A stretch of DNA of 64,000 bases from DASVVT01 sp036386415. GTDB taxonomy: Bacteria; Acidobacteriota; Blastocatellia; Pyrinomonadales; Pyrinomonadaceae. The notes beneath the pieces were generated by a model, which saw nothing but the letters and a program-made list of their open reading frames with translations, did not search any database and was not told the origin of the DNA. The translations under genes were made by a program, and so were the position numbers. The stretch is from the NCBI GenBank assembly GCA_036386415.1, contig DASVVT010000015.1, positions 62,001 through 126,000 on the forward strand. Reading direction: 5' to 3'. Below, in pieces: positions 51,318-60,665 of this stretch (position 1 is its first letter; every line of letters begins with the position of its first letter).

Positions 51318-51569
51318 AGTGAAAGTTCCCTTTTGCAGAGCGAAAATCGCCTTCTGCAACGTGAAAATCGGTTTCTTCAACCTGAAAGTCGCAATTTACA
51401 AGGTGAAAGTCCGCTTTTGCAGTGTGGAAATCGCTTTTTGCAAGGTGAAAGTCCCAATATTTGTGGCGGAAGTCTGAATTTACATCGCGGAAATCGCAAT
51501 TTGCACCGTGAAAGTCGGAATTTACAGGGTAAAAGTCAGCTTTTGCAGCGTGAAAGTCGCTTTTGACAG
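51318..51569 (+). repeat. 21-bp tandem repeat, 12 copies
   Basis: Twelve units of 21 bases follow the pattern GTGAAAGTCGCnTTTTGCAnn with 2-6 differences each. Because 21 is a multiple of three, frames stay open: one gives the heptad KVxFCxV, another RESRxLQ. No ribosome site or accepted protein was found. Confidence 0.9.
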
Positions 51570-51773
51570 CCTGGAAGCAGGCGATTGAGTCGCAAATGGT
51601 TGCGTAAGATGCAAAAAACCTTGGATGCGGGTTTTAAGGGGCGTATAATCCGCTCATCAACAGGGCTCAACTGTTTGATTGGCAACTTTCCCGATTAAAG
51701 GCTCATAGCATCCCTTTAATCCAACTCTCAATCCGTCCTTTTGGACTTCACCCTTGCAGAAGGAGACACTCCC

Positions 51774-52451
51774 ATGAATGATAGAGAAACCAGCCGGTTT
51801 GAGATGTTTTTAAGTGTGCGCGAATTCAGGAACACGGAGGCGGCGCGATTCCCTGCCGGGTCATACGCTCTTGAATTGGCGAAGCAGCTAGACGGGATCA
51901 TTGACGAGATAGAGACGCACGCGAGCACACAGTCTTCCGGGTTGCGCGCGGTGAAAGAGAGCGGGACGAGCAAGGCTGTTGACCGCGACGAGCTACGGCG
52001 CGACCTTGAAGCGATCAGCCGCACGGCGCGCATAATGACGACGCCGGGACTTGAAGATAAGTTTCGCCTGCCGCGCGCTCCCAAGGATCAGGAACTGCTC
52101 ACGGTCGCGCGCTCGTTCGCGGCGGACGCTACGCCGCTCAAGGTTGAATTCGTCAAGCGCGGCCTTCCGGCGGATTTCCTCGACGACCTCAACGCCGATA
52201 CGGAAAGATTCGAGGCGTCTATCTCGCGTAAGATTCAGGGGGCGGAATCACATGTCGCGGCCACCGCCGCCATAGATGATTTGATTGATCGGGGCATGAA
52301 GGTGGTGCGCGAGCTTGATGTTCTTATGCGTAATACGCTGGACGATAACGAGGCGACGCTCGCCGCATGGCTGAGCGCGAGTCACGTCAAACGCTCAAAG
52401 GGCAAGAAAGATGGGGAACGGCCCGCGCCGCCTCCACCACCACAGCAGTAA
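51774..52451 (+). CDS. Hypothetical helical protein
   Basis: A 225-residue, strongly charged, mostly helical protein without signal peptide or membrane segment. MNDRETSRFEMFLSVREFRN (1-20), then AKQLDGIIDEIETHA and ISRKIQGAESHVAATAAIDD, read as long amphipathic helices, possibly a bundle. It ends in a proline-rich tail (PAPPPPPQQ). The ATG at 51774 follows AAGGAGA at a good distance. No family is recognised and no neighbour suggests a function. Confidence 0.7.
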   Translation: MNDRETSRFEMFLSVREFRNTEAARFPAGSYALELAKQLDGIIDEIETHASTQSSGLRAVKESGTSKAVDRDELRRDLEAISRTARIMTTPGLEDKFRLPRAPKDQELLTVARSFAADATPLKVEFVKRGLPADFLDDLNADTERFEASISRKIQGAESHVAATAAIDDLIDRGMKVVRELDVLMRNTLDDNEATLAAWLSASHVKRSKGKKDGERPAPPPPPQQ

Positions 52452-52483
52452 GAGCGCCAAACAAAGAGACTTTCCACGAAACC

Positions 52484-52530
52484 ACACGAAATAACACGAA
52501 AATCTCAAGTCCTTTCGTGTTATTTCGTGT
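52484..52530. repeat. Perfect 18-bp inverted repeat of the word ACGAAATA
   Basis: ACACGAAATAACACGAAA (52484-52501) and TTTCGTGTTATTTCGTGT (52513-52530) are exact complements with an 11-base loop. It lies just after the helical protein gene and is probably its terminator. Confidence 0.9.
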
Positions 52531-52569
52531 CTCTCTTGCGAGCGTAGAGTAGTGTCCCGGTTTCAGCTA

Positions 52570-52668
52570 TTCTCTGTGTAATCTCCGTGTTCTCTGCGTC
52601 TCTGTGGTGAATCTACCTAAACAAGACTCACCACAGAGACACAGAGGACGCAGAGGCGGCACAGAGAA
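52570..52668. repeat. Inverted repeat of the word CACAGAGA
   Basis: TTCTCTGCGTCTCTGTGGTGA in the left half is complemented by TCACCACAGAGACACAGAGG in the right half, with more TCTCTGTG-like words outside. It shares its word with 4949-5058. Confidence 0.85.
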
Positions 52669-52706
52669 CTAATAAGGTTGACATCAAAATCGAACGCTCG
52701 CTGGTT

Positions 52707-54107
52707 CTACCTGACCGGGTCGCCCAGATAACGTGCCACGACAAAATCATGGGTTCGGTTCGGCTCAAGCTCGGCATCTCCTGTGACCACGATTTTGCCG
52801 TCTGGTTGGATTTTGACATCAGATAAATCGTCGTGTGAGTAGCCACCCGACGGGCGAAACGAGCCGAAATCGGTGTACACCTTGCCTCTATTGCCGAAAC
52901 CCAAATCGAGAGTTCCGTTGACGTTGAGACGGATGGTGACGAGATCGTATGCGCCGCCGTTGGAGAAAGGCGAGGCGTCGCCACTGACCACAATCTTTCC
53001 GTTTGGCTGAACGGCGACGCCGCCCGCTGTATCCTGTGTGCCGAATCCAGAGATATCCCGGACGAATTTGCCGTCCACATCAAAGGTCGTGTCCAACCTG
53101 CCGTTCGCATTGTAGCGCGCCACGGCGAAATCCCATTTCCCTGATTGTCCGCTTGCTCCGGCGACCACGAGTTTACCCCCGGGGGCGATGTCCATATCGT
53201 ACAAGATGTCGCTCGAAGTGGCCGAAAAGTTTGTCCTGACCTTACCACCACTGCCGAAAGTCGTGTCCAACGTGCCGTTCGGATTGTAGCGCACGAGCGC
53301 AAAGTCACCCGCTCCGGCGCTGTCATAAACGCTGCCGGCCACGACTATCTTACCGTCCGGCAAGAGAACCATCTCCGCCCCGCCATCGGCGCTATTGAGA
53401 AAATCTGTCTGCGCGACGCCGCCCACACCAAAAGTCCTATCGATGCTGCCGTTCGGATTGTAACGAGCCACCGCAAAGTCTGACGAATTACCGGCATTGA
53501 CGAAACCAGCAGCCACAATCTTACCGTCCGGCTGAATGGCGACGCCGGTTAATTCGTCCATATAGGTGGTCAGGTCTGTAACGACCTTTCCATCGAAGTC
53601 GAAAGTCCTATCGAGCGAGCCGTTCGTGTTGTACCTGACGAGCGCGAACGCGAAGTTGAGGCTCCCGGCAGGACCGACGTTAGCGTACCCGGCAGCCACG
53701 ATCTTACCGTCAGGCTGGAGGGCAACCGCCAGCGCGGCATCCTGAATACCAATTTTCGTCGTGACCCGTCCGCCTCTACCGAAACCCGTATCCAGGCTTC
53801 CATTTGGCAGATAACGAACGAGCGCGAAAACGTCGGTCGCGCCCGTGGTGCTTACTGAAACCAAAGCCTGACCGGCGACGATGATCTTGCCGTCCGGCTG
53901 AATGACCATCGCATGCGGAGTCGCGCGCGGGCCAAACGTGGTCGAGCTAATCGGAAAACGGGTCAGCACCTTGCCATTCGTGCCGAATGTCTGGTCAAGA
54001 GCGCCCGGCGCGGCCTGCACCCTATACGCCGCTGCCGTGAAGAGAACCGTGACGGCTAAAACCATCAACGGAGTTTTAGAAAAAATCGTTCGCATAAATC
54101 CATCCAT
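52707..54107 (-). CDS. Secreted delta-60 repeat protein
   Basis: About 466 residues with a signal peptide (ending AAAYRVQA). Seven copies of a unit of about 53 residues follow, each with ALVRYNPNGSLDTTFG or a variant, then GKV and IQPDGKIVVAG. This is the delta-60 repeat, which folds as a beta-propeller. The function of such proteins is unknown; they are usually exported and often carry a C-terminal sorting signal, here absent. ATG 54107 or 54095 are both plausible starts; the longer frame to 54272 is not supported. Confidence 0.85.
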   Translation of the reverse strand: MDGFMRTIFSKTPLMVLAVTVLFTAAAYRVQAAPGALDQTFGTNGKVLTRFPISSTTFGPRATPHAMVIQPDGKIIVAGQALVSVSTTGATDVFALVRYLPNGSLDTGFGRGGRVTTKIGIQDAALAVALQPDGKIVAAGYANVGPAGSLNFAFALVRYNTNGSLDRTFDFDGKVVTDLTTYMDELTGVAIQPDGKIVAAGFVNAGNSSDFAVARYNPNGSIDRTFGVGGVAQTDFLNSADGGAEMVLLPDGKIVVAGSVYDSAGAGDFALVRYNPNGTLDTTFGSGGKVRTNFSATSSDILYDMDIAPGGKLVVAGASGQSGKWDFAVARYNANGRLDTTFDVDGKFVRDISGFGTQDTAGGVAVQPNGKIVVSGDASPFSNGGAYDLVTIRLNVNGTLDLGFGNRGKVYTDFGSFRPSGGYSHDDLSDVKIQPDGKIVVTGDAELEPNRTHDFVVARYLGDPVR

Positions 54108-54602
54108 GAGTTTATGTCCCCTTGAAAACATTTCTACTATCAATAAAGTTTCCTGGCCCCTCTTCTGTCGCCGAAGAGGCTCGTCCGTGCACACCAACCC
54201 GCCGCAAGGGGTAATAATTCCGCTTTTGAGGCCGAAATTTTCCCTGGAATGCTGAGCCACGAAGGACTGCACCGGGTTGGGCCGGTACGGAATCTATTCC
54301 TGCAAAGCCCGTGCCGCCGATGAAACAACCTCGCCAGCGCAGAAATGCCCGAAAATCGAGCTTATTAACGCATTCGGCTGACCTGGGAGATGTGGCGCGA
54401 GTGGGCCAAATGGATACTTGATTCGCAGCCACCTAAAACCATCGGATTGCCAGCGCTTTACGACCAGGCATAGGTGCGAACTAAATACACAGCGCGAATG
54501 AAGTACACAGACATAGAGCCTGCCCGTGGAGGGATGTCGTCAAGAGGAAATATAAAATCTTCAATTTTCTTTCCTCGGTGTTCCTCTGTGGTTAATCTTT
54601 TC
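54108..54602. other. 495-base gap between the delta-60 and M16 genes
   Basis: No gene is accepted here. Several short frames exist on both strands, none with recognisable content. Bases 54540-54602 have a partial copy of the CTCTGTGG word near the M16 stop. The rest may contain a long leader of the delta-60 gene; I found no riboswitch that I could name. Confidence 0.5.
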
Positions 54603-57600
54603 TTAGTGCTGATTACCGCCGCTGCTTCCATTATCACCTGATATGATGCGACCCTCCGGATCAACCAGCGTGAGCGTCGAGCCGACTTCATCTAATGAAC
54701 GCAAGCCCGGCTCGATGACTTTTCGGTCGCCGACGATGAGGATCGCCATCTTCGACGGGTCGAGGTAGCGATTCGCCACGCGCTCGACATCATTGAGCGT
54801 GACGGCGCGCACACGCGCGATGTAGTTGTTGAAATAATCGTCCGGGAGACCGTAGAGCACTATGTCCGTGAGACGGCTGGCGATCTGTTCGGGCGTCTCG
54901 AAGCTGCGCGGGAAGCCGCGAATGATGGCCTGACGTGCGAACTCAAGCTCGGCGGGGGTGACGGGGCGCTCGCCGCGCACACCCCTCAGCTCTTTCAAAA
55001 ACTCTACGACCGATTCTTTCGTGACGGCGGTCTGGACGCCTGCCGATGCCGCGAATGGGCCAGCGCCGCGCCGGTAGTCGAAAGAGGTGCGCGCGCCGTA
55101 GGTGTAGCCCTTCTCTTCGCGCAGGTTCATGTTGACGCGCGAGGTGAACTGTCCGCCGAGCAGCGTGTTCATGACGAGGAGCGGAAAGTAGTCAGGCGTC
55201 GAGCGCGGAAGGCCGATCTGTCCGATGGCGATGACGCTCTGCGCAGCGCCCGGTTTATCGACAAGATAGACGGCTGCTCTATCGCGCGCCTGCGGCTGAG
55301 GGATGGAGACTTCGGGCACGTTCGCGCGCTTCCAGTTACTGAAGGCGCGCTCAAGCTTGGGGATGAGCGTGTCGGGCTGTGCATCGCCGACGACGACGAG
55401 CGCGGCGTTGTTCGGGCGATAGTAGGTCTCGTAAAAACGCTTGATCTCTTCGTTGCTGATCGCGCGCACGCTCGTTTCATCGCCGATCAGCGAGTGGCCG
55501 TAAGGGTGGCTGCGACCGTAAAGGAGCGAGGCGTAAACGACACCGGCGATGCTGTTGGCGTCGTCTTTCCTTTGGAGGAGCGCCGTCAGTCGCGTGTCGC
55601 GCTGGAGCTTCAGCTCGCTTTCGGGGAAAGTCGGGTTGGTGATGACATCTGCAAAAATCTCCAGCGAGCGATCCAGATGGCGCGAGAGCGTCAGCAGTTG
55701 AACGCCGCTCAAATCCCAGTCTGCGCCCGTTCCCAATCGTGCGCCGATGGCCGCGAGTTGATTGGAGATTTCCAGAGCGTTGCGCGTTCTCGTGCCCTCA
55801 TCGAGAAGAGCGGCAGTCAGGCTCGCCAGTCCTGCGCGCTCCGTAGGATCAGCCGCCGCGCCCGTCCTCAAGATCAGGTTCATGCTGACGACGGGCAGCT
55901 CTTTATGGTTGACGATCAGGACTTCCAGACCGTTCGAGAGCCTGCGCCGCTCAATGCGTGGCAGCGTGAAGGATGGATCGGGCTTGGGCTTGGGCAGAAC
56001 GTAGAGTCCGCCGAGTTTCGATGTGTCCTGAGCCGTCTCTTTGCTCGCGCCGGGAGCAGCGCTCGTCGCCGGGGGCGTCGCGCCTGCGGGGCGTGTCGCA
56101 TCCGCCTCCGCTTTGGTCTGCGGCTGTGCACCGGCAGGCTTGTCCGTGCTCTTGATTTCGGGCGAGGGTTGCGTCGTCCCAACGCCGCTGCCGGTCGAGG
56201 GAGTCTGCGTCGGAGTTGGAGTTGAGCCGCCGGATTGCATGCCCGCCGTCTGCTTTGAAGGTGAAGCAATAGCCTCTTTCGGCCCTTCCGGGACAGGGTC
56301 GCCCGTCGTCTTGCCCGTCGGGCGCGGCGTCACGGTGAGCACCAGCCGCTTGTCAGTCAGATACTCCTGCGCGATGCGGCGCACGTCTTCAGCCCGCACA
56401 GAGGCATAACGCGCGAGGTCTTCCTGAAAATAGCCTGGCTTGTTCAGGTAGACCGCGTACTGGTTTATCAGGTCGCTCTTGCCGCCAAAGCCGCCGACGG
56501 TTTGCAGGCTATAGATGAAGGCGGCTTCACGCGCGTTGTAGGCGCGCTCCATCTCTTCCCTGGTCGGCGGTTCCGCCTTCAGCTTGTTAAGCTCATCATT
56601 GATGGCCTGCTCAAGCTCTGCGAGTGTCTTGCCGGGCTTGGCCGTCGCGACGATCTGAAACTGCCCTGCGATCTCGCGCGAGTTCTGAAAAGCGGAGATG
56701 TCCTGCGCGATCTGTTTTTCGTAGACGAGAGATTTATAGAGGCGCGAGCCCTTGCTGCCCGCCAGGACGTTAGCGAGCGTGTCAAGCTCTGCGTCGCCAG
56801 CCGTCCACTGCGGCGTGGTGTGCCAAGCCATGTAGATGCGGGGCAGCGAGACGCGGTCTTCCATCGTCAGGCGCACCTCTTTCTCAAGACGCGGCTGCGC
56901 GACTTTGACCGCAACGACTTCGGGGCCGCGCTTGAGCGGGCCGAAATATTTCTCGACCAGCGCGCGTGCTTCTGCGGGATCGAAATCGCCCGCCAGCACG
57001 AGGCTCGCGTTGTTCGGCGTGTAGAAGCGCCGGAAAAAGTCTGAGACATCTTCGCGCGTCGCCGCCGTGATGTCTTCCAGTTCGCCGATGGTCAGCCAGT
57101 GATAAGGGTGATCCTTCGGGTACATCGTCTCGGCCATCTTCGCGCTCACCAGTCCGTAGGGGCGATTGTCGTAGTTCTGCCGCTTCTCGTTCTTAACCAC
57201 GTCGCGCTGGTTAGCGAGCTTCTCTTCCGAGAGCGCGTCGAGCAGGTAGCCCATGCGGTCGGATTCGAGCCAGAGCGCCAGCTCCAGAAAGTTAGAGGGC
57301 ACGACCTCCCAGTAGTTGGTGCGGTCGGAGTTGGTCGAGCCGTTCAGATTGCCGCCCGCCTCCTGAAGCGGCACGAAGTAGTCCTTGTCGTAATGCTTCG
57401 AGCCTTGAAACATCATGTGCTCGAAGAGGTGAGCGAATCCTGTGCGGCCCGGCACTTCATTCTTCGAGCCGACGTGATACCAGATGTTGACGGCGACAAT
57501 CGGGGTTGTGTGATCCTCGTGCATGATCACGCGCAGGCCGTTGGCGAGCCGGAATTCCGTATAGTTGATGGGCGGCAGCACGGTTGTATCTTTCAGCGCG

Positions 57601-57701
57601 GCGGTCGAGCCCGCCTGTGCGTTCCTCTCTTGCGCGAGCAGCGTCGATGGTGAAAAAAGCGAGACGGCAAGCATGAGAGCGGCCAGAGGTTTGAGTCTCA
57701 T
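54603..57701 (-). CDS. Secreted M16 family zinc peptidase, two-module
   Basis: A 1032-residue protein with a signal peptide (ending TLLAQE). The first M16 module (about 48-470) carries the inverted zinc motif HLFEH at 91-95 and a downstream glutamate. A linker of about 90 residues rich in Pro, Thr and Ala (about 480-570) joins a second module (about 590-1000) that lacks HxxEH, as in the inactive partner of processing peptidases. Such pairs form a clamshell that degrades peptides. The ATG at 57701 lies nine bases after AGGAG, preferred over two ATGs closer to it. Confidence 0.93.
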   Translation of the reverse strand: MRLKPLAALMLAVSLFSPSTLLAQERNAQAGSTAALKDTTVLPPINYTEFRLANGLRVIMHEDHTTPIVAVNIWYHVGSKNEVPGRTGFAHLFEHMMFQGSKHYDKDYFVPLQEAGGNLNGSTNSDRTNYWEVVPSNFLELALWLESDRMGYLLDALSEEKLANQRDVVKNEKRQNYDNRPYGLVSAKMAETMYPKDHPYHWLTIGELEDITAATREDVSDFFRRFYTPNNASLVLAGDFDPAEARALVEKYFGPLKRGPEVVAVKVAQPRLEKEVRLTMEDRVSLPRIYMAWHTTPQWTAGDAELDTLANVLAGSKGSRLYKSLVYEKQIAQDISAFQNSREIAGQFQIVATAKPGKTLAELEQAINDELNKLKAEPPTREEMERAYNAREAAFIYSLQTVGGFGGKSDLINQYAVYLNKPGYFQEDLARYASVRAEDVRRIAQEYLTDKRLVLTVTPRPTGKTTGDPVPEGPKEAIASPSKQTAGMQSGGSTPTPTQTPSTGSGVGTTQPSPEIKSTDKPAGAQPQTKAEADATRPAGATPPATSAAPGASKETAQDTSKLGGLYVLPKPKPDPSFTLPRIERRRLSNGLEVLIVNHKELPVVSMNLILRTGAAADPTERAGLASLTAALLDEGTRTRNALEISNQLAAIGARLGTGADWDLSGVQLLTLSRHLDRSLEIFADVITNPTFPESELKLQRDTRLTALLQRKDDANSIAGVVYASLLYGRSHPYGHSLIGDETSVRAISNEEIKRFYETYYRPNNAALVVVGDAQPDTLIPKLERAFSNWKRANVPEVSIPQPQARDRAAVYLVDKPGAAQSVIAIGQIGLPRSTPDYFPLLVMNTLLGGQFTSRVNMNLREEKGYTYGARTSFDYRRGAGPFAASAGVQTAVTKESVVEFLKELRGVRGERPVTPAELEFARQAIIRGFPRSFETPEQIASRLTDIVLYGLPDDYFNNYIARVRAVTLNDVERVANRYLDPSKMAILIVGDRKVIEPGLRSLDEVGSTLTLVDPEGRIISGDNGSSGGNQH

Positions 57702-57879
57702 TGTCATCATCTCCTTTTACGCTCGGACGCGGAAGACTTGAGAAACGAAAGAAGCACAGGTCGAACGCGAGAGCACGCCTTAGAGTCTCCTTCAATGATT
57801 TTGGGGGACAAAAGAAGGTCCATTCTAACGCGCCGCTTGCGAGACGCGCAACGTTGCTCGTATTAAGCTTCATTCGTTT

Positions 57880-58001
57880 GCGGCTCTGCCGCCCACGTTG
57901 TGCGGAAAGCCTATGGCGTTCCGGCTAACTACTCTTTAATCCCCAGCGAGGCTACGCCTCGCGCATGGCAAGGCGCAGCCTTGCCAGTAAGGCAGAGCCG
58001 C
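57880..58001. repeat. Cloverleaf-like structured repeat
   Basis: An outer pair GCGGCTCTGCC (57880-57890) and GGCAGAGCCGC (57991-58001) encloses two perfect hairpins: GCGAGGCTACGCCTCGC (57946-57962) and GGCAAGGCGCAGCCTTGCC (57967-57985). Similar GGCTACGCC/GGCGCAGCC words are common repeats in cyanobacterial genomes. It lies in the shared promoter region of the M16 gene and nadB. Confidence 0.8.
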
Positions 58002-58082
58002 ACAGTCAATTACTCCAAATTGCATTTTGCTCCTAGCCTTGAGCTTGTTAGAATTTGGCACACTTTTAGTTCAAAATATCTA

Positions 58083-59699
58083 ATGGCTCTCGAAACAGAT
58101 TTCATCGTCGTCGGCAGCGGCATCGCAGGGTTGCGCGCATCAATCGAGCTCGCACAAAGGGGCGCGCGCGTCACCGTTCTCACCAAAGATCGCACGGATG
58201 AGTCCAACACGGAATATGCGCAGGGCGGCATCGCCGTCGCCCTTTCTGAGGAGGACGAGGTCGCGCTGCATGAAGAGGACACGCTCAACGCCGGGGCCGG
58301 ATTGTGCGACTCGCGCGCCGTCGAGGTGATGGTCGAAACGGGACCCGCCCTGATTCAAGAGCTGATCGCCTGGGGCACGGAGTTCGACCGCGAGGGCGGG
58401 CGTCTCGCTTTCACGCGCGAGGCCGCCCATTCGCGCCGCAGAATCCTGCACGCGCACGGTGACGCGACCGGAAGAGAGATCGTGCGCGCTCTGATTGCCA
58501 GAGCGCGAGCCGAGCCGCTGATCGCTTTCGTCGCGCATGCGGCGACCGAATCTCTGCTCGTTCTGGACGGGCGCTGCTGCGGCGTGCGCTACCTTGACCC
58601 GCTGGTGCGTGCGCCGCGCTATTTGTGGGCACGCGCCGTCATACTGGCGGCGGGCGGCGCGGGACAACTATTTCTACACACGACCAACCCGGAGGTCGCC
58701 ACCGGAGACGGGATGGCGATGGCTTACGCGGCGGGCGCAGAACTGGCCGACATGGAGTTTGTGCAGTTCCACCCGACGGCGCTCAACCTGGCGGGCGCGC
58801 CGCGCTTTCTGCTCTCCGAGGCGATGCGCGGCGAAGGCGGCGTCCTGCGCAACGAACAGGGCAAGCGTTTCATGGCACGCTACCATGAGCGCGCGGAACT
58901 CGCGCCGCGCGATATTGTCAGTCGCGCGATTGTCGCTGAGATGGAGCGCACCGCAACCCTCACGGTCTACCTGGATATGACGGAGCTTGAGCCGCGCTAT
59001 CTCACGGCCCGCTTCCCTAAGATTTACGACACGTGCAGGCGCTACGGATTGGACATGACGACGGAGCTGCTGCCGGTTTCTCCCGCCGCGCACTACTCTA
59101 TGGGCGGCGTCAGAACAGACCTCGACGGGCGCTCCACCTTGCCCGGGTTGTACGCAGCGGGCGAAGTAGCCTGCACGGGCGTGCACGGCGCGAACCGGCT
59201 CGCCTCAAACTCGCTGCTCGAAGGCTTGGTGTTCGGCGCGCTCGCTGGCCGCGCGGCGGCAGCAGATAATGGAAGCGCGACGACTTACGCGCATAAAGTT
59301 TTGCCAGTGGAAGCGAGCACGCAGGAGCTTTCACACGGCTTCGCGCAGAGGCCCGGCGAGATTGCACTCGCTGTGCGCAAACGTGTTAGGCGACTGATGT
59401 GGGAGCGGGTCGGCATCCTCCGCAGCCACGCATCCATGCAGCGCGCCCTGTGGGAGTTTGAGCAGATTGCGCGCGCGCCGCTCGGCCACGCGTCGCGCAA
59501 CTTCCTGACGGTCGCGACCCTCATCGCGCGCACAGCCCTCTGGCGCGAGGAATCACGCGGCGCACACTTTCGCACAGACTACCCTGCGCGCGACGACGAG
59601 CACTGGCGCGTCCATTCAATCACATGCGCTCGCGCGCCGGATATCTACTCAAGCGCAGAGATAAATTTCAGAAAACAGATGTCAGATGCTAGATGTTAG
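58083..59699 (+). CDS. nadB: L-aspartate oxidase
   Basis: A 538-residue flavoenzyme that oxidises aspartate to iminoaspartate, the first step of de novo NAD synthesis. FAD-binding DFIVVGSGIAGLRAS (about 6-20), SNTEYAQGGIAVAL, RRILHAHGDATGREI, EFVQFHPTAL and HGANRLASNSLLEG are all NadB/fumarate reductase flavoprotein blocks. The ATG at 58083 directly precedes the FAD motif; the longer frame upstream runs through the structured repeat and is rejected. The last residues (MSDARC) and the TAG come from the next repeat arm. nadA and nadC are not in the window. Confidence 0.93.
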   Translation: MALETDFIVVGSGIAGLRASIELAQRGARVTVLTKDRTDESNTEYAQGGIAVALSEEDEVALHEEDTLNAGAGLCDSRAVEVMVETGPALIQELIAWGTEFDREGGRLAFTREAAHSRRRILHAHGDATGREIVRALIARARAEPLIAFVAHAATESLLVLDGRCCGVRYLDPLVRAPRYLWARAVILAAGGAGQLFLHTTNPEVATGDGMAMAYAAGAELADMEFVQFHPTALNLAGAPRFLLSEAMRGEGGVLRNEQGKRFMARYHERAELAPRDIVSRAIVAEMERTATLTVYLDMTELEPRYLTARFPKIYDTCRRYGLDMTTELLPVSPAAHYSMGGVRTDLDGRSTLPGLYAAGEVACTGVHGANRLASNSLLEGLVFGALAGRAAAADNGSATTYAHKVLPVEASTQELSHGFAQRPGEIALAVRKRVRRLMWERVGILRSHASMQRALWEFEQIARAPLGHASRNFLTVATLIARTALWREESRGAHFRTDYPARDDEHWRVHSITCARAPDIYSSAEINFRKQMSDARC

Positions 59700-59750
59700 A
59701 TGCTAGTAAAAATCCGCCGACTAACATCTGGCATCCGACATCTAACATCT
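59678..59750. repeat. Inverted repeat of the word AGATGTTAG
   Basis: AGATGTCAGATGCTAGATGT starts the left arm at 59678; CTAACATCTGGCATCCGACA opens the right arm. It holds the nadB stop codon and ends ten bases before the endonuclease V start. Confidence 0.85.
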
Positions 59751-59759
59751 CTCTTTATT

Positions 59760-60479
59760 ATGGCACGATACAAACATCTGCATGACTGGAAGATGACGCC
59801 GCGCGAGGCGGTCGAGCTTCAGAAGAGCTTGCGCGAAGGAGTAAGGCTTCGACCGCTCGCCAAAAGAATCGAGACGATTGCGGGCGCGGACATCTCTTTC
59901 AATAAATTCTCTTCGACGGTGTATGCGGGCCTCGTGGTGCTCAGGCTGCCCCGGCTCGAAGTGGTCGAAGAGGTTGGGGTGGTGAGCGAAACCAGCTTCC
60001 CGTATGTGCCTGGGCTCCTCTCTTTTCGTGAGACGCCGTCGGTGCTCGAAGCGTGGTCGAAATTGAAGACTGAGCCGGACGCGGTGATGTTCGACGGGCA
60101 GGGCATCGCACACCCGCGCCGCGTCGGCATCGCCTCCCACGTCGGTCTGCTGATAGAGCGCCCCACGCTGGGGTGCGCGAAATCCGTGCTCGTCGGAAAA
60201 TATCAGGAGCCTGAGACGGAGCGCGGCAACTGGACAGAGCTGGTTGATAAAGGCGAAGTGGTCGGCGCGGCGCTGCGCACGAAGAACAACGTGCAGCCGA
60301 TCTTCGTCTCCCCAGGCCACCTGATTGATCTTGAGGGCGCGATCCGGCTGACGCTCGAATGCGACGGCGGCTATCGCCAGCCGGAGCCGACGCGCCGCGC
60401 GCATCTCCTCGTCAATGCGCTGCGACGCGGTGAATACCAGCCGACAGGAGAAGGGGATCAACAAGGCTCACTGTTTTGA
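59760..60479 (+). CDS. nfi: Endonuclease V
   Basis: A 239-residue nuclease that cuts near deaminated bases such as hypoxanthine. IAGADISF (about 39-46) holds the first metal aspartate; YVPGLLSFRETPSVLEAW is the glutamate block; DGQGIAHPRRVGIASHVG (about 111-128) carries the second aspartate; and GCAKSVLVGKY the active-site lysine. Length is normal. The ATG at 59760 was chosen because an upstream frame encodes only the preceding repeat. Confidence 0.94.
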   Translation: MARYKHLHDWKMTPREAVELQKSLREGVRLRPLAKRIETIAGADISFNKFSSTVYAGLVVLRLPRLEVVEEVGVVSETSFPYVPGLLSFRETPSVLEAWSKLKTEPDAVMFDGQGIAHPRRVGIASHVGLLIERPTLGCAKSVLVGKYQEPETERGNWTELVDKGEVVGAALRTKNNVQPIFVSPGHLIDLEGAIRLTLECDGGYRQPEPTRRAHLLVNALRRGEYQPTGEGDQQGSLF

Positions 60480-60550
60480 AGATCACCTTCAAGCAGGCCG
60501 CGATTGTCTACGATCAAGGATTAGAGCACTTTTCAATCGGGTGTCAAACT

Positions 60551-60621
60551 GTAGGGGCAGGGACAAGTCCTCTGCCCGCGTGTTTGCCAGCAACGGGCAG
60601 AGGACTTGTCCCTGCCCCTAC
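60551..60621. repeat. Perfect 28-bp inverted repeat of the word GGGGCAGGGACAAG
   Basis: Bases 60551-60578 are exactly complementary to 60594-60621 with a 15-base loop. The arms begin GTAGGGGCAGGGACAAGTCC. It is close to the element at 51171-51278. Confidence 0.92.
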
Positions 60622-60665
60622 TACTTTTTCGCCTGGAGCACTCAATCGAAATTTGCTCTAAAACA

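Noticed and set aside
51318..51569. CRISPR array
   Set aside because: The 21-base units are contiguous and diverged, with no constant repeat and no unique spacers.
54108..54470. Riboswitch upstream of the delta-60 gene
   Set aside because: Some GC-rich complementarity exists, but I could not match it to a known riboswitch core.
54458..54691. Short frame overlapping the end of the M16 gene
   Set aside because: It is a shadow of the M16 coding region and lacks recognisable content.
57900..58082. N-terminal extension of NadB
   Set aside because: The region is a structured repeat, and the FAD motif should lie close to the N-terminus.
59700..59759. N-terminal extension of endonuclease V
   Set aside because: It is translated from repeat words and exceeds the normal family length.
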